Part shown: positions 52,153 to 61,593 of the stretch, piece by piece
How positions within the stretch are numbered: position 1 is the stretch's first letter
Layout of the letters: each line of letters opens with the position of its first letter
Source of the DNA: Cryomorphaceae bacterium
GTDB lineage: Bacteria; Bacteroidota; Bacteroidia; Flavobacteriales; ECT2AJA-044
DNA: 64,000 nt
NCBI GenBank assembly: GCA_017798125.1
Contig: CP059070.1
Coordinates: forward strand, 2,480,001 to 2,544,000
Direction: 5' to 3'
The notes under the pieces: generated by a model
What the model saw: the letters and a program-made list of their open reading frames with translations, nothing else
Told to the model about the DNA's origin: nothing
Database searches by the model: none
Program-made: the position numbers and the translations under genes

Positions 52153-53496
52153 ATGAAGCTCAACGCTTTAACCGCCATTTCTCCCGTCGACGGTCGCTAC
52201 CGAAGCAAAGTGGAAGAACTGGCGCCTTTCTTTTCCGAATTTGGCCTGATTCAATACCGCGTTCGTGTTGAAATTGAATACTTCATTGCCTTGTGTGGTT
52301 CTGGAGTTCCAGAATTGGCTGATGTACCGAGTTCAACCTTTGACGATTTGCGTGCACTTTACACGGAGTTTTCTGAGGAAGACGCTCAAGAAATCAAGGA
52401 AACGGAAAAGACGACAAATCACGACGTTAAGGCGGTAGAGTACTTCATCAAGAAGCGTTTCCCAGCTCTGGGCTTGGAATCGTACGTTGAGTTTGTGCAC
52501 TTCGGTCTGACTTCTCAAGACGTCAACAATACAGCCATTCCGCTCAGCCTCAAAGAAGGTTACCGACGAGCCTATTTGCCAGCACTTGAGGAATTAATTG
52601 AGCGCTTGAATGAGCTGAGCCAAGAATGGGCTCATATTCCCATGTTAGCGCGCACCCATGGCCAACCAGCCTCCCCTACCCGTTTGGGAAAAGAAATTGC
52701 GGTCTTCGTTGAACGCCTGAAGCTTCAGATGGCCGAGATTGAGCGCATCCCATTCGCCGCGAAGTTTGGTGGAGCAACCGGGAATTTCAACGCCCATCAG
52801 GTAACCTACCCAAATCAGGATTGGAAGTCCTTTGGAACTCAATTTGTGGAGGAAGTACTCGGTTTAAAGCACAGTTGGCCCACCACACAAATTGAGCACT
52901 ACGACTACTTTGCCGCATTCTGCGATGGGATGAAGCGCGTCCACAACATCATCATGGATCTGGACCGAGACATTTGGACCTACATCTCCATGGACTACTT
53001 CAAACAGAAGATTAAGGCCGGGGAAGTAGGTAGTTCCGCCATGCCCCATAAGGTGAATCCCATCGACTTTGAGAATTCAGAAGGAAACTTGGGAATTGCA
53101 AACGCCCTTTTGGAGCACTTGGCAGCGAAGCTCCCGATTTCGCGCCTACAGCGCGATTTGACGGACTCCACTGTACTGAGAAATGCCGGGATGCCATTGG
53201 CACACGGAATACTCGCCATTAAAAGCACGTTAAAAGGATTGGGTAAATTACTGCTCAACGAAGAACGAATTGCCTCTGAATTGGAAGCGAATTGGGCCGT
53301 TGTGGCTGAGGCCATTCAAAACATTCTTCGACGTGAGGGCTACCCCAAACCCTACGAAGCCCTAAAAGCACTAACCCGGACCAACGAGCACATCACTCAG
53401 GAATCTCTGGCAGTCTTCATCGGCCAGTTGGAGGTCCGCGAAGAAGTTAAACAGGAGATGATAAAAATCACTCCACACAATTATACGGGCATCTAA
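52153..53496 (+). CDS. purB: Adenylosuccinate lyase
   Basis: A 447-residue enzyme acting twice in purine synthesis (SAICAR to AICAR; adenylosuccinate to AMP). I take ATG 52153 (MKLNALTAISPVDGRYRSK), which matches the family start. Conserved blocks are FVHFGLTSQDVNNTA, ARTHGQPASPTRLGKE, and the fumarase-superfamily signature GSSAMPHKVNPIDFEN with the catalytic Ser loop. The length and the ISPVDGRY start put it in the E. coli-like group. The JmjC-like gene follows after 27 bases. Confidence 0.96.
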   Translation: MKLNALTAISPVDGRYRSKVEELAPFFSEFGLIQYRVRVEIEYFIALCGSGVPELADVPSSTFDDLRALYTEFSEEDAQEIKETEKTTNHDVKAVEYFIKKRFPALGLESYVEFVHFGLTSQDVNNTAIPLSLKEGYRRAYLPALEELIERLNELSQEWAHIPMLARTHGQPASPTRLGKEIAVFVERLKLQMAEIERIPFAAKFGGATGNFNAHQVTYPNQDWKSFGTQFVEEVLGLKHSWPTTQIEHYDYFAAFCDGMKRVHNIIMDLDRDIWTYISMDYFKQKIKAGEVGSSAMPHKVNPIDFENSEGNLGIANALLEHLAAKLPISRLQRDLTDSTVLRNAGMPLAHGILAIKSTLKGLGKLLLNEERIASELEANWAVVAEAIQNILRREGYPKPYEALKALTRTNEHITQESLAVFIGQLEVREEVKQEMIKITPHNYTGI

Positions 53497-53515
53497 TTTT
53501 GCCCAGGAGAAGGAG
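53494..53515 (+). promoter_or_regulatory. Promoter-like element and Shine-Dalgarno before the JmjC-like gene
   Basis: TAATTTTG (53494-53501) overlaps the purB stop and fits TAnnTTTG. AAGGAG at 53510-53515, 8 bases before ATG 53524, is one of the few strong Shine-Dalgarno sequences in this window, supporting that start. Confidence 0.45.
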
Positions 53516-53523
53516 ACAGACCT

Positions 53524-54405
53524 ATGCCGATTGATTTTAGTGCACCCATAGACCGTTACGAAGTTGGAGAGATCACTGCCGAGCAGTTCCGCAAAAAATA
53601 CGTCCTCCCAAATAAACCCGTGGTCATTCGAGGCTTGTTGAAGGATGAGCCAGCGTATACGAAGTGGACCATGGATTTCTTTCGGGAAAACCTAGGGGAC
53701 CTTGAAGTGGGAATTTTTGATGAAATCCCCGAAAAGGTAGACCGCTCCTTTAAGGCTCCTGATGAATACATGCGTTTTGGAGATTACTTAGATCTCATCG
53801 AACGCGAGCCGACCAACAAACGAATTTTTCTCTTCAACATCTTCAAGCACATGCCGGAGTTGAAGAATGACTTTAAGTTTCCAGACATCAATTCGGGTTG
53901 GGTTAAACAACTTCCATTTACCTTCTTTGGAGGAGCCAATAGTATTGTTCGCATTCATCAGGATATGGATATGTCCAATGTCTTTTTAACCCAATTCCAC
54001 GGAAGAAAGCGCGTAGTCTTGTTCCCTCCTGATCAGAGCGAATTACTCTACCGTTTTCCTTTTGGCGTCCACAGCCAAGTTGACGTGGACCATCCGGATT
54101 ACGAGAAATTCCCAGCTCTAGAACACGTGCGCGGGGTAAGCACAATTATGGAGATGGGTGATACGCTCTTTATTCCCAGTGCTTGGTGGCACCACATTGA
54201 GTATCTGGAGGGTGGATTTGCCATGAGCTTGCGTTCATTGAGCCCTCGTTGGAGCACACGCTTTTTAGGACTTTGGAAAGTAGGTATCGCTACGCACGTT
54301 GACGATTTGCTGCGCAAAACGATAGGTAATAGCTGGTTCAAGTGGAAGAATAAGACCGCTTTTGCACGTGCAGACAAAGCAGTATCCGAGATCAAGCAAC
54401 ACTGA
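53524..54405 (+). CDS. JmjC/cupin-8 family 2-oxoglutarate oxygenase-like protein
   Basis: A 293-residue cytoplasmic protein. The FIH-like JmjC core is clear: PVVIRGLL near the start, iron ligands H145 and D147 in RIHQDMD, a downstream ligand in WWHHIEY (H223 or H224), and the FHGRKRVVLFPP strand pair between. Such bacterial cupin-8 proteins hydroxylate protein side chains, for example ribosomal protein residues. No substrate is indicated by neighbours, except loose linkage to purB. It ends 8 bases from the convergent PorP/SprF gene. Confidence 0.88.
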   Translation: MPIDFSAPIDRYEVGEITAEQFRKKYVLPNKPVVIRGLLKDEPAYTKWTMDFFRENLGDLEVGIFDEIPEKVDRSFKAPDEYMRFGDYLDLIEREPTNKRIFLFNIFKHMPELKNDFKFPDINSGWVKQLPFTFFGGANSIVRIHQDMDMSNVFLTQFHGRKRVVLFPPDQSELLYRFPFGVHSQVDVDHPDYEKFPALEHVRGVSTIMEMGDTLFIPSAWWHHIEYLEGGFAMSLRSLSPRWSTRFLGLWKVGIATHVDDLLRKTIGNSWFKWKNKTAFARADKAVSEIKQH

Positions 54406-54418
54406 ACTAGGTCCTAGT
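54406..54418. repeat. 13-bp palindrome spanning convergent stops
   Basis: ACTAGG-T-CCTAGT is a perfect inverted repeat between the end of the JmjC-like gene (54405) and the stop of the PorP/SprF gene (54414-54416). It could serve as a short bidirectional pause or terminator, but it has no T-run. Confidence 0.4.
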
Positions 54419-55292
54419 CATTAAAGCTGTACTGCAGCCCAACCTCGGCCGTGAAGCCCGGGTACGTCACCCCCATATCGAAGTCAAAAGAGGTGTAGAA
54501 CTCAAATTGATTGATGGCGGCATATCCCACCTGCAAAATGAGCCAGTTCTGACCATCTAATTCTGCGGCTCTCCAATGAGCCCCTATGAGCATCGCATCC
54601 CGAATCCAGAGATGGGCTCCAAAATCATTCGCATTGCTTTGTTCGTTGAGTCGAAAGGTCACTACCGGCTCCAGGTCTAAGTCCTCCTGCAGCTCAAATC
54701 GATAAGAAACATAGACTCGGCTCACGTCGTATTCCGTAAAGTCCTTCTCCGTATGTACCGCATTGAAAAAGGACACACCAGCATGCAAACCCCTATACTC
54801 CATGGCGGCTCCAAAGTGGGCTCCGAAATTCCAGATCCACTCGTTTTCAGCCGGAAATCCCCCCGGAGTATCGATGGGTGGACCGCCTGGATCAGTTCCG
54901 TAGTAGCTTAAATGCGCATAAGGAGTAGCTCCTACGGACCAATGAAATTCATCCCCGAAATCAATAGCTAGAGGAACGCCAAACTGGAATCTATTCAAGG
55001 CTAGGCCATCTAAATCGTAATAGAAAGAAATTCCGGTATTGAACCACTCATTGATTCGATTTTCATTGGTCACCCAGTAGCTTTGATAGGGTACTCCCGG
55101 CACACCGGAGAAACGCTGAAGTCGAGTGTTTAATCTCAACCCTCCGATGGTCTGAAACCCTGTTTCCGCAGGGTTTGACCAAACCCGGTTCAGAGACTCT
55201 TGACTGGAATACAGAGCTTGACCCTCAGCAGAATGAACTCCGAAAGCCAGTAACAGTGCGCATAGTGCACCCGAAAGTCGTGCGTTTTTCAT
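54414..55292 (-). CDS. PorP/SprF family type IX secretion membrane protein
   Basis: ATG 55292 gives 292 residues with signal peptide (MKNARLSGALCALLLAFGVHSAEGQ); an ATG seven codons earlier lacks signal-like character. After the signal comes the family hallmark SLNRVWSNPAETGF, then alternating amphipathic strands of an outer-membrane barrel and a final LQYSFND. Members are partners of gliding and T9SS machinery or of cell-surface adhesins such as SprB. No SprB-like gene is adjacent. It is separated from the exonuclease by 40 bases, so it may be part of the leftward operon. Confidence 0.82.
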   Translation of the reverse strand: MKNARLSGALCALLLAFGVHSAEGQALYSSQESLNRVWSNPAETGFQTIGGLRLNTRLQRFSGVPGVPYQSYWVTNENRINEWFNTGISFYYDLDGLALNRFQFGVPLAIDFGDEFHWSVGATPYAHLSYYGTDPGGPPIDTPGGFPAENEWIWNFGAHFGAAMEYRGLHAGVSFFNAVHTEKDFTEYDVSRVYVSYRFELQEDLDLEPVVTFRLNEQSNANDFGAHLWIRDAMLIGAHWRAAELDGQNWLILQVGYAAINQFEFYTSFDFDMGVTYPGFTAEVGLQYSFND

Positions 55293-55332
55293 GATTGGAA
55301 GGTAGTAAAACAACGGTGAAAGGAAGGGGATG

Positions 55333-55914
55333 TTACTCGGAAGTCAAATAGAGGAATAATTCCGCAGTCATATAGGCGTCACCTAATGCCGTATGTGCAC
55401 CGTGATGTTCGAGACCGAGCTTTTGGCAAACTTTAGATAAGGCCCAGGATTTTTGACCTCGCTCTACACCATCGGGAAATTTCCGACGAGCAACCTCCAA
55501 GGTGTCGTAGGTTTTATTCTCTAAAAGCGGCATACTGGACCTCTTCAAGGACTCTTGAATCAAGGCCACGTCAAAATCGATAAAATGACCAACGAGCAGG
55601 TCCGTTCCGACGAAGTCGACAAATCGTTTAACAGCCTCTTCTTCTTCCAACCCACTAATCAAATCTCTTCCGGTAAACTCGTGTATTTCTGCCCCTCCAC
55701 CATCAAAGGATGATCGCTTTAGTCGCCATTCAAAAGAGCTCTCTAATTGAATTTTTCGATCCACAATTTCAACGGCTCCCAACGAAAGAATCCTGTTCTT
55801 TTGGGGATCAAGGCCGTCCGTTTCACAATCAAAAACAACTTGACGCCTTCCGAATCCATCGCGCGGTGACAAGCGTGTGCCAGTGGAACCTCGCTTAGAA
55901 AACCAGCCCCACAT
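55333..55914 (-). CDS. DnaQ-like 3'-5' exonuclease
   Basis: A 193-residue DEDDh exonuclease. Exo I is VVFDCETDG (D29, E31), Exo II is GHFIDFDVAL and Exo III is GAHTALGDAYMTAELF with the His-Asp pair. It lacks other domains and is not the replicative epsilon subunit. In many Proteobacteria a gene of this type sits next to the CBS/DUF294 protein and acetate genes; the same order is seen here, with a one-base overlap to the DUF294 gene. Confidence 0.9.
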   Translation of the reverse strand: MWGWFSKRGSTGTRLSPRDGFGRRQVVFDCETDGLDPQKNRILSLGAVEIVDRKIQLESSFEWRLKRSSFDGGGAEIHEFTGRDLISGLEEEEAVKRFVDFVGTDLLVGHFIDFDVALIQESLKRSSMPLLENKTYDTLEVARRKFPDGVERGQKSWALSKVCQKLGLEHHGAHTALGDAYMTAELFLYLTSE

Positions 55915-57761
55915 CAGCTTCTAAAATAATTGAGTTGAAAACGAACCTTAAGCATGGACTGCAGGCTCTGAATGATCTCGAATATACTCCGCAAAGACTG
56001 ACGTTCCATTTTACTCAAGTCGGAAAGCGGAATATATCGGCCCGACGTCTCATTCCTCATGCCGACACTTCCTCGCAGTTTAAGGGCATAGTCAAAAGCC
56101 TCCGCGGCATCTCGGAACAACTTGGCATTGGTTGGTTCAACCTGTGCTGCCTTCAGGTAGCGTTCTCGTGTATTGTTGATGTCCATGATTTGATGCTGGA
56201 GCGCTAGGATGCGTGCAACATCCACGAGCGGCAACAACACTCGGAGCTTTAAATCAAATTCATCTCTGTGCTCCCCGGACTTTTCGACTATAAACTGTCG
56301 GAAAAAGCTCAAAGGCGGAGGAGTTTCAGCACCGTCCCGTGCCAAAAACGAAGCAAAGCGTTCATGAAGGTCGCATTCGGCATAAATATGTTCAGCCAGC
56401 GCTCTGGAGCGCTCATCTGGCCCGTCAATAGGTCGAAAATCAAAGAATATGGTCGTTTGTAGAACGTGTTCTTCATCCGGAACGCGAATCCATGATGAAA
56501 AACGCTCTTTCCATTCGGCAATGGAACTTCTCCACTTCCTTTCCGTAGGCATGATCTCCGCGGCGTCCGGTTCAAAACCAAAGGCGGTGAGGCCAGCACA
56601 GACACGCTCCGCCCATTCCTTGAAATAGGCATCAATGGTCTCGTTTTGATCTTCAAGCACTAAAGCGTGATCCTGGTCCGTGCGAATCAATTGTTCTCTT
56701 CGCCCTAAAGACCCCAGCATCAACCAAGTATAATCACAGGGTGGCGGACCCAACTCCTGCTCTACCTCCCGAGCCACTCGTCGATAAACCGATTCATTCA
56801 TAGCGGCAGAAAGCGCACTGATGGTAGACGCTTGTACGTCTTGTTCCAAGTAACGCTCAATAAGGCGATCACCTTTATCTCTCCATTTCATGGCTTTCTC
56901 CCGCGTGCTTGCGGATCGGATTTCGCGGATGATCAAAGCGGGATGATCACCCTGCGCGGCGAGAATATCGTGCTCGCTAACCATGCCTACTACAGCGGAG
57001 TTGCTTGTCCCATCCTCTGTAATCACCAAGTGATGGATTTTTCGCTCCACCATTTGAATCAAGTAAGCCGCATGACTTTGATCTGGAGCCATTGTGCGGA
57101 CGGGTGAACTCATGATGGCCGTCACTGGATCTTCCAAAGGCACCTTACCCGTAGCCACCTGCACCCGCAGATCCCGGTCAGTGACAATCCCTACAGGACG
57201 TCTGAGATCATCGACAACCACATAGCTCCCGACGCCTCGTTCGCTCATATCTAATGCGGCATGGCGAATCAGCACCTCATCAGTCCCGCACAGAACATCT
57301 TTCCGAACATCAGCGAGTGTTATCGCCTCAAGCCCTTGAGTTCTAAGTCCCTTACGGGACGATGCAAAATCCCGTGCAAAGTACATCGCCACCCGAGCGT
57401 TTCCCTCCAAGATCCTTTTACCAGAAGCCAAGGGCAAGAAGTAGATGATTCCCTCTTCACGAACAACGGAAGACCCTCGATAAGTATCATTAGCTAAAAG
57501 CGGCCGGATTCCGAAAAGATCTCCCTCGTCAAAGACATCGATCATTTCATCTCCTTCCACGAGGTCCACGGCTCCAGATCGGACCATATAAAAGTACTCA
57601 CCCGGCTTGTGGTCTTTCTGAAAAATCACCTCACCTGGTCGGACATAGGTGACCTGGGTCCTGGTGGCCAAATACAGCGTTTCCTCCTCGGACATTAGGT
57701 CAAAAGGAGGAAACGACTTGAAAAAGTCGGCTACGCGCTGAACGATGGCATTAGAGGGCAC
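55914..57761 (-). CDS. cNMP-binding / CBS / DUF294 nucleotidyltransferase-like protein
   Basis: A 615-residue cytoplasmic regulator: cyclic-nucleotide-binding fold (about 10-130, PGEVIFQKDHKPGEYFYMVRSG as strands), two CBS domains (about 160-280), a DUF294 nucleotidyltransferase domain (LMLGSLGRREQLIRTDQDHALV, about 345-365) and the DUF294 C-terminal helical domain. Members accompany acs and acetate transporters in other phyla and probably tune acetate metabolism by nucleotide sensing. It overlaps acs by 11 bases. A GNRA hairpin lies at 57347-57363. Confidence 0.9.
   Translation of the reverse strand: MPSNAIVQRVADFFKSFPPFDLMSEEETLYLATRTQVTYVRPGEVIFQKDHKPGEYFYMVRSGAVDLVEGDEMIDVFDEGDLFGIRPLLANDTYRGSSVVREEGIIYFLPLASGKRILEGNARVAMYFARDFASSRKGLRTQGLEAITLADVRKDVLCGTDEVLIRHAALDMSERGVGSYVVVDDLRRPVGIVTDRDLRVQVATGKVPLEDPVTAIMSSPVRTMAPDQSHAAYLIQMVERKIHHLVITEDGTSNSAVVGMVSEHDILAAQGDHPALIIREIRSASTREKAMKWRDKGDRLIERYLEQDVQASTISALSAAMNESVYRRVAREVEQELGPPPCDYTWLMLGSLGRREQLIRTDQDHALVLEDQNETIDAYFKEWAERVCAGLTAFGFEPDAAEIMPTERKWRSSIAEWKERFSSWIRVPDEEHVLQTTIFFDFRPIDGPDERSRALAEHIYAECDLHERFASFLARDGAETPPPLSFFRQFIVEKSGEHRDEFDLKLRVLLPLVDVARILALQHQIMDINNTRERYLKAAQVEPTNAKLFRDAAEAFDYALKLRGSVGMRNETSGRYIPLSDLSKMERQSLRSIFEIIQSLQSMLKVRFQLNYFRS
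57347..57363 (-). repeat. GNRA-loop hairpin element
   Basis: ATC-GTCCC-GTAA-GGGAC on the minus strand, inside the DUF294 gene (SSRKGL). Four-base loop of GNRA type. Confidence 0.5.
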
Positions 57762-59646
57762 CTTCTTTGATAATTTCGACTACATCTGGATCCAACAGCG
57801 TGGAGGTATCTCCCAAGTTAGAGGTATCTCCCTCCGCTACCTTCCTCAAAATCCGCCGCATAATTTTTCCGGAACGGGTCTTAGGCAGACCAGGAACGAA
57901 CTGAATCTTCTCCGGCTTGGCAATCTTCCCGATTTCAGCCACCACGGTTTCGACGATTTCTGCGCGCAGAACATCTTGATTGGCTACCTCATCACGGGTA
58001 ATAACATAGGCGTAGATACTCTGTCCTTTGATGGGATGAGGATAGCCCACTACTGCGCTTTCGGCAACCTTGTCGTTCGCGTTGATGGCGTTTTCAATTT
58101 CGGCCGTTCCGAAGCGGTGACCGGAAACATTGATCACATCGTCTACACGGCCAATTATACGGTACATGCCATTCTTGTCTCGCTTAGCACCGTCTCCCGT
58201 GAAGTAATAGCCATCATAATGGGAGAAATACGTCACACGGCAGCGCTCGTGATCTCCATAAGTCGTGCGAAGCATAGAAGGCCAAGGGTGCTTAATACAC
58301 AGATACCCTTCCACCTCGTTTTCTTCAATCTCATTTCCATCGCTATCCAATAGAACGGGTTGAATTCCCGGAAGCGGATACCCGGCGTGTGACGGATTCA
58401 TCGGTGAAAGATCTCCCAAGCCGGAAATCATGATTCCGCCGGTCTCCGTTTGCCACCATGTATCCACAATCGGGCACTTCTCTTTTCCAACGTGGATGTG
58501 GTACCACTCCCATGCCTCTTCATTTATAGGCTCACCCACACTTCCCAAAACCTTTAGCGAGTACAATCCATAAGAAAGTACATGATCTTCTCCATGCGCC
58601 ATCAACGCGCGAATTGCCGTTGGAGCGGTATAAAACTGGTTTACCCCGTGCTTATCACAAACTTGCCAAAAGCGTCCTGGAGATGGATAGGTCGGAACGC
58701 CCTCAAACATGACGGTCGTAGCTCCGTTCAAGAGCGGACCATATACGATGTACGTATGTCCAGTAATCCAACCCACGTCAGCGGTACACCAGTATACGTC
58801 CGACTCCCCTACCTGGAAGACATTGGCAAAACTATATCCCGCGTACACCATATACCCTCCACAGGTGTGCACCACTCCTTTCGGCTTACCCGTAGAACCA
58901 CTGGTGTACAAGATGAACAGCATGTCCTCGGAATCCATTTCTTCTGCAGGACATTCCTTATCGGCTTCCTCCATTTCCTTGTAGAGCCAATAATCACGAC
59001 CGTCCACCATATTCACGGCCCATTGTGTACGTTCTGCAACAAGAACCGTTTCTACCGATGGGCATTCTTGAAGCGCTTCATCCACAACAGCTTTGACAGG
59101 AATCTCCTTGGCACCTCGGTACAATCCATCCGAAGTCAAGACCATTTTACACTGTGCATCATTGATCCGGTCCGCCAAGGCAGAAGCTGAAAATCCCGCA
59201 AAAACAACACTGTGTACGGCACCGATTCGTGCACATGCCAAAGTCGCTACGGCCAAATCGGGAATCATGGGCATGTAAATGGCAACGCGATCTCCTTTGA
59301 CCACACCGTGCTTCTTCAAGACATTGGCAAATTGATTCACCCGTTCATACAGCTCTCGGTACGTCCATCGTATGAAGCGCTCCTTAGGATCATTGGGCTC
59401 CCATATCACCGCTAGTTTGTTACCGCGATCCTCTAAATGGCGATCCAGACAATTCTCGGTGATGTTCATTTTGGCATTGGTAAACCACCGCACATCTGGT
59501 TTCGAAAAGTCCGATTCAAAAGTGCTGTCCCAGGGTTTGCGCCATTGGAATTCACCAGCTATTTCGTCCCAGAATCCCGATGGATCCTCAACACTTTGCT
59601 TGTATTTCTCTTGATATTCCTCGAATGATTTAATCTGATAATTCAT
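57751..59646 (-). CDS. acs: Acetyl-CoA synthetase
   Basis: A 631-residue AMP-forming ligase. The P-loop is YTSGSTGKPKGVV, the acetate pocket block reads VDTWWQTETGG (Trp limiting acyl size, as in Acs), GDGAKRD and GRVDDVINVSGHR follow, and the lysine that is acetylated by Pat in other species is in PKTRSGKIMRR. It turns acetate, ATP and CoA into acetyl-CoA. It follows prpE by 9 bases in an operon headed by a transporter-fused sensor kinase. Confidence 0.96.
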   Translation of the reverse strand: MNYQIKSFEEYQEKYKQSVEDPSGFWDEIAGEFQWRKPWDSTFESDFSKPDVRWFTNAKMNITENCLDRHLEDRGNKLAVIWEPNDPKERFIRWTYRELYERVNQFANVLKKHGVVKGDRVAIYMPMIPDLAVATLACARIGAVHSVVFAGFSASALADRINDAQCKMVLTSDGLYRGAKEIPVKAVVDEALQECPSVETVLVAERTQWAVNMVDGRDYWLYKEMEEADKECPAEEMDSEDMLFILYTSGSTGKPKGVVHTCGGYMVYAGYSFANVFQVGESDVYWCTADVGWITGHTYIVYGPLLNGATTVMFEGVPTYPSPGRFWQVCDKHGVNQFYTAPTAIRALMAHGEDHVLSYGLYSLKVLGSVGEPINEEAWEWYHIHVGKEKCPIVDTWWQTETGGIMISGLGDLSPMNPSHAGYPLPGIQPVLLDSDGNEIEENEVEGYLCIKHPWPSMLRTTYGDHERCRVTYFSHYDGYYFTGDGAKRDKNGMYRIIGRVDDVINVSGHRFGTAEIENAINANDKVAESAVVGYPHPIKGQSIYAYVITRDEVANQDVLRAEIVETVVAEIGKIAKPEKIQFVPGLPKTRSGKIMRRILRKVAEGDTSNLGDTSTLLDPDVVEIIKEGAL

Positions 59647-59655
59647 GGGTTCGGT

Positions 59656-61572
59656 TTAGTGGTTCACGTTTTTCTTTTGTTCGTTTTGTTTTTGGGCCTG
59701 CGGCCCGATAATCGAAGCGATCGATTCAATAATCGTCGGATCGTCAATTGTAGATGGAATGCTGTAGGGCTTTCCATCGGCAATGGCCCGAAGTAGTTTT
59801 CTCAAGGTCTTACCCGACCGAGTCTTCGGCAATCGCTCCACAACATGGATTTCTTTAAGCGCGGCTACAGGGCCTATTTCCGCCCGAACGGAAGCGACCA
59901 ATTCCATAGCCAACTCATGCTCCGATACAGGAACATCTGGTTTCAGTACGACTAAGGCCACTGGTCGTTGACCTTTGAGCTCGCACTGAACTCCAATGAC
60001 TGCGCACTCTGCTACGTTTTGATTTCCGGAAACGACTTCTTCCATCTCCGCCGTAGACAGACGATGTCCCGCGACATTGATGATATCGTCCACGCGGCCC
60101 GTGATGAAATAATACCCGTCATCATCAATGTAACCACCGTCACCAGAGAAGTAATAGTTCGGGAACTTGTCCAAGTATCCCCTTCGGAATCGCTCGTTAT
60201 CTCCCCAAAGCGTTGGTAGGCAACCCGGTGGTAAGGGTAGTCGAACGGCCACATAACCCTCCTCGTTTCGTTCTGCTAAAGATCCGTCTTCGCGCAATAT
60301 GTCGATGCCGTACCCCGGTACCGGGCGTGTAGCCGAACCGGCTTTGACCGGTAAAGCGTCTAGTCCCATCATGTTCGCCAGCATTGGCCAGCCGGATTCC
60401 GTTTGCCACCAGTGATCAATGACCGGTACACGAAGCATGTCTTCTAACCAATGCAAGGTAGCCGCATCGCAACGCTCTCCGGCGAGAAACTGATACCGCA
60501 AGCAACTCAAATCATACTTCTTCATCAAGGCCCCTTCCTCATCTTCTTTTCGAATGGCTCTAATAGCCGTTGGAGCGGTAAACATGACGGATACTCGGTG
60601 TTCTGCAATCACCCTCCAGAAAGTGGATGCATCAGGCGTACGAATGGGTTTACCTTCGAACAGAACGGTGGTAGCCCCATAAATGAGCGGAGCGTAAACA
60701 ATGTAGCTGTGTCCTACAACCCAGCCTACATCCGAAGCAGCCCAAAAGACTTCTCCGGGGCGAAGCCCGTAGATATACTTCATGCTGTAGTTCAGGGCCA
60801 CTGCGTGTCCGCCATTTTCACGAATGATGCCCTTTGGCTTTCCGGTCGTACCTGAAGTATAGAGAATATAGAGCGGATCTTGAGCGTCCACAGGGGTGCA
60901 TCCTACAGGCTCGGCCGAAGCGACCAACTCATTCCAGTCTATATCCCGGTTTTGCACAGGTGCAGGAGCTCCTAGATTTCGACGAAATACCACGACGCGA
61001 TCCACCTTGTGTTCCGCCTTTTCTATGGCTTGATCTACCATGGGTTTGTAGGGAATGATCTTGTCCACCTCAATCCCCGATGTTGCCGTCATGATGAGCT
61101 TAGGCTTCGCGTCATCAATGCGAATAGCCAGTTCGTGTGGGGCAAAACCACCAAAGACTACGCTGTGAATGGCTCCAATTCGAGCGCAGGCCAGCATGGC
61201 CATCGCTGCCTCTGGAATCATTGGCATGTAGATGACCACCGTATCTCCCTTTTCAATTCCAAGGGCTTTTAAGCCTCCGGCCAAGGCACTCACCTTATCT
61301 CGAAGCTGGCGATACGTGTACTTTTCCACCGTCTGGGTGACGGGGGAATCATAGATCAGTGCGTTTTGCTCTGCCCTTCCATTCTCGACGTGATAATCCA
61401 AGGCCAAATAAGCCGTATTCATCATACCACCTTTAAACCATCGAAAGAAGTCGTTTTGGTCCTTGGAAAGCACTTGATCTGCTGGCCGAAACCAGTCTAA
61501 TTCATTAGCCTGCTCTTGCCAAAAGGCAGCAGGATCGGTCAGGCTTTTTGCGTAGTGTTCTTTGTAACTCAT
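59656..61572 (-). CDS. prpE: Propionyl-CoA synthetase (PrpE-like)
   Basis: A 638-residue acyl-CoA synthetase. YTSGTTGKPKGII is the P-loop, the pocket block reads IDHWWQTESGWP, which is the PrpE/ACSS3 form rather than Acs, and PKTRSGKTLRK carries the conserved Lys. It would activate propionate, possibly also acetate or acrylate. The last 25 residues after the conserved fold are Gln/Asn/Lys-rich and include codons from a GNA hairpin (59694-59709), so the tail seems to be a late addition. No methylcitrate gene is in the window. Confidence 0.92.
   Translation of the reverse strand: MSYKEHYAKSLTDPAAFWQEQANELDWFRPADQVLSKDQNDFFRWFKGGMMNTAYLALDYHVENGRAEQNALIYDSPVTQTVEKYTYRQLRDKVSALAGGLKALGIEKGDTVVIYMPMIPEAAMAMLACARIGAIHSVVFGGFAPHELAIRIDDAKPKLIMTATSGIEVDKIIPYKPMVDQAIEKAEHKVDRVVVFRRNLGAPAPVQNRDIDWNELVASAEPVGCTPVDAQDPLYILYTSGTTGKPKGIIRENGGHAVALNYSMKYIYGLRPGEVFWAASDVGWVVGHSYIVYAPLIYGATTVLFEGKPIRTPDASTFWRVIAEHRVSVMFTAPTAIRAIRKEDEEGALMKKYDLSCLRYQFLAGERCDAATLHWLEDMLRVPVIDHWWQTESGWPMLANMMGLDALPVKAGSATRPVPGYGIDILREDGSLAERNEEGYVAVRLPLPPGCLPTLWGDNERFRRGYLDKFPNYYFSGDGGYIDDDGYYFITGRVDDIINVAGHRLSTAEMEEVVSGNQNVAECAVIGVQCELKGQRPVALVVLKPDVPVSEHELAMELVASVRAEIGPVAALKEIHVVERLPKTRSGKTLRKLLRAIADGKPYSIPSTIDDPTIIESIASIIGPQAQKQNEQKKNVNH
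59694..59709 (-). repeat. GNA hairpin element
   Basis: ATC-GGGCC-GCA-GGCCC on the minus strand, in the extra C-terminal tail of prpE (IGPQAQ). Confidence 0.6.
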
Positions 61573-61593
61573 CAGTTGCAGGTTAAAGGTTTG

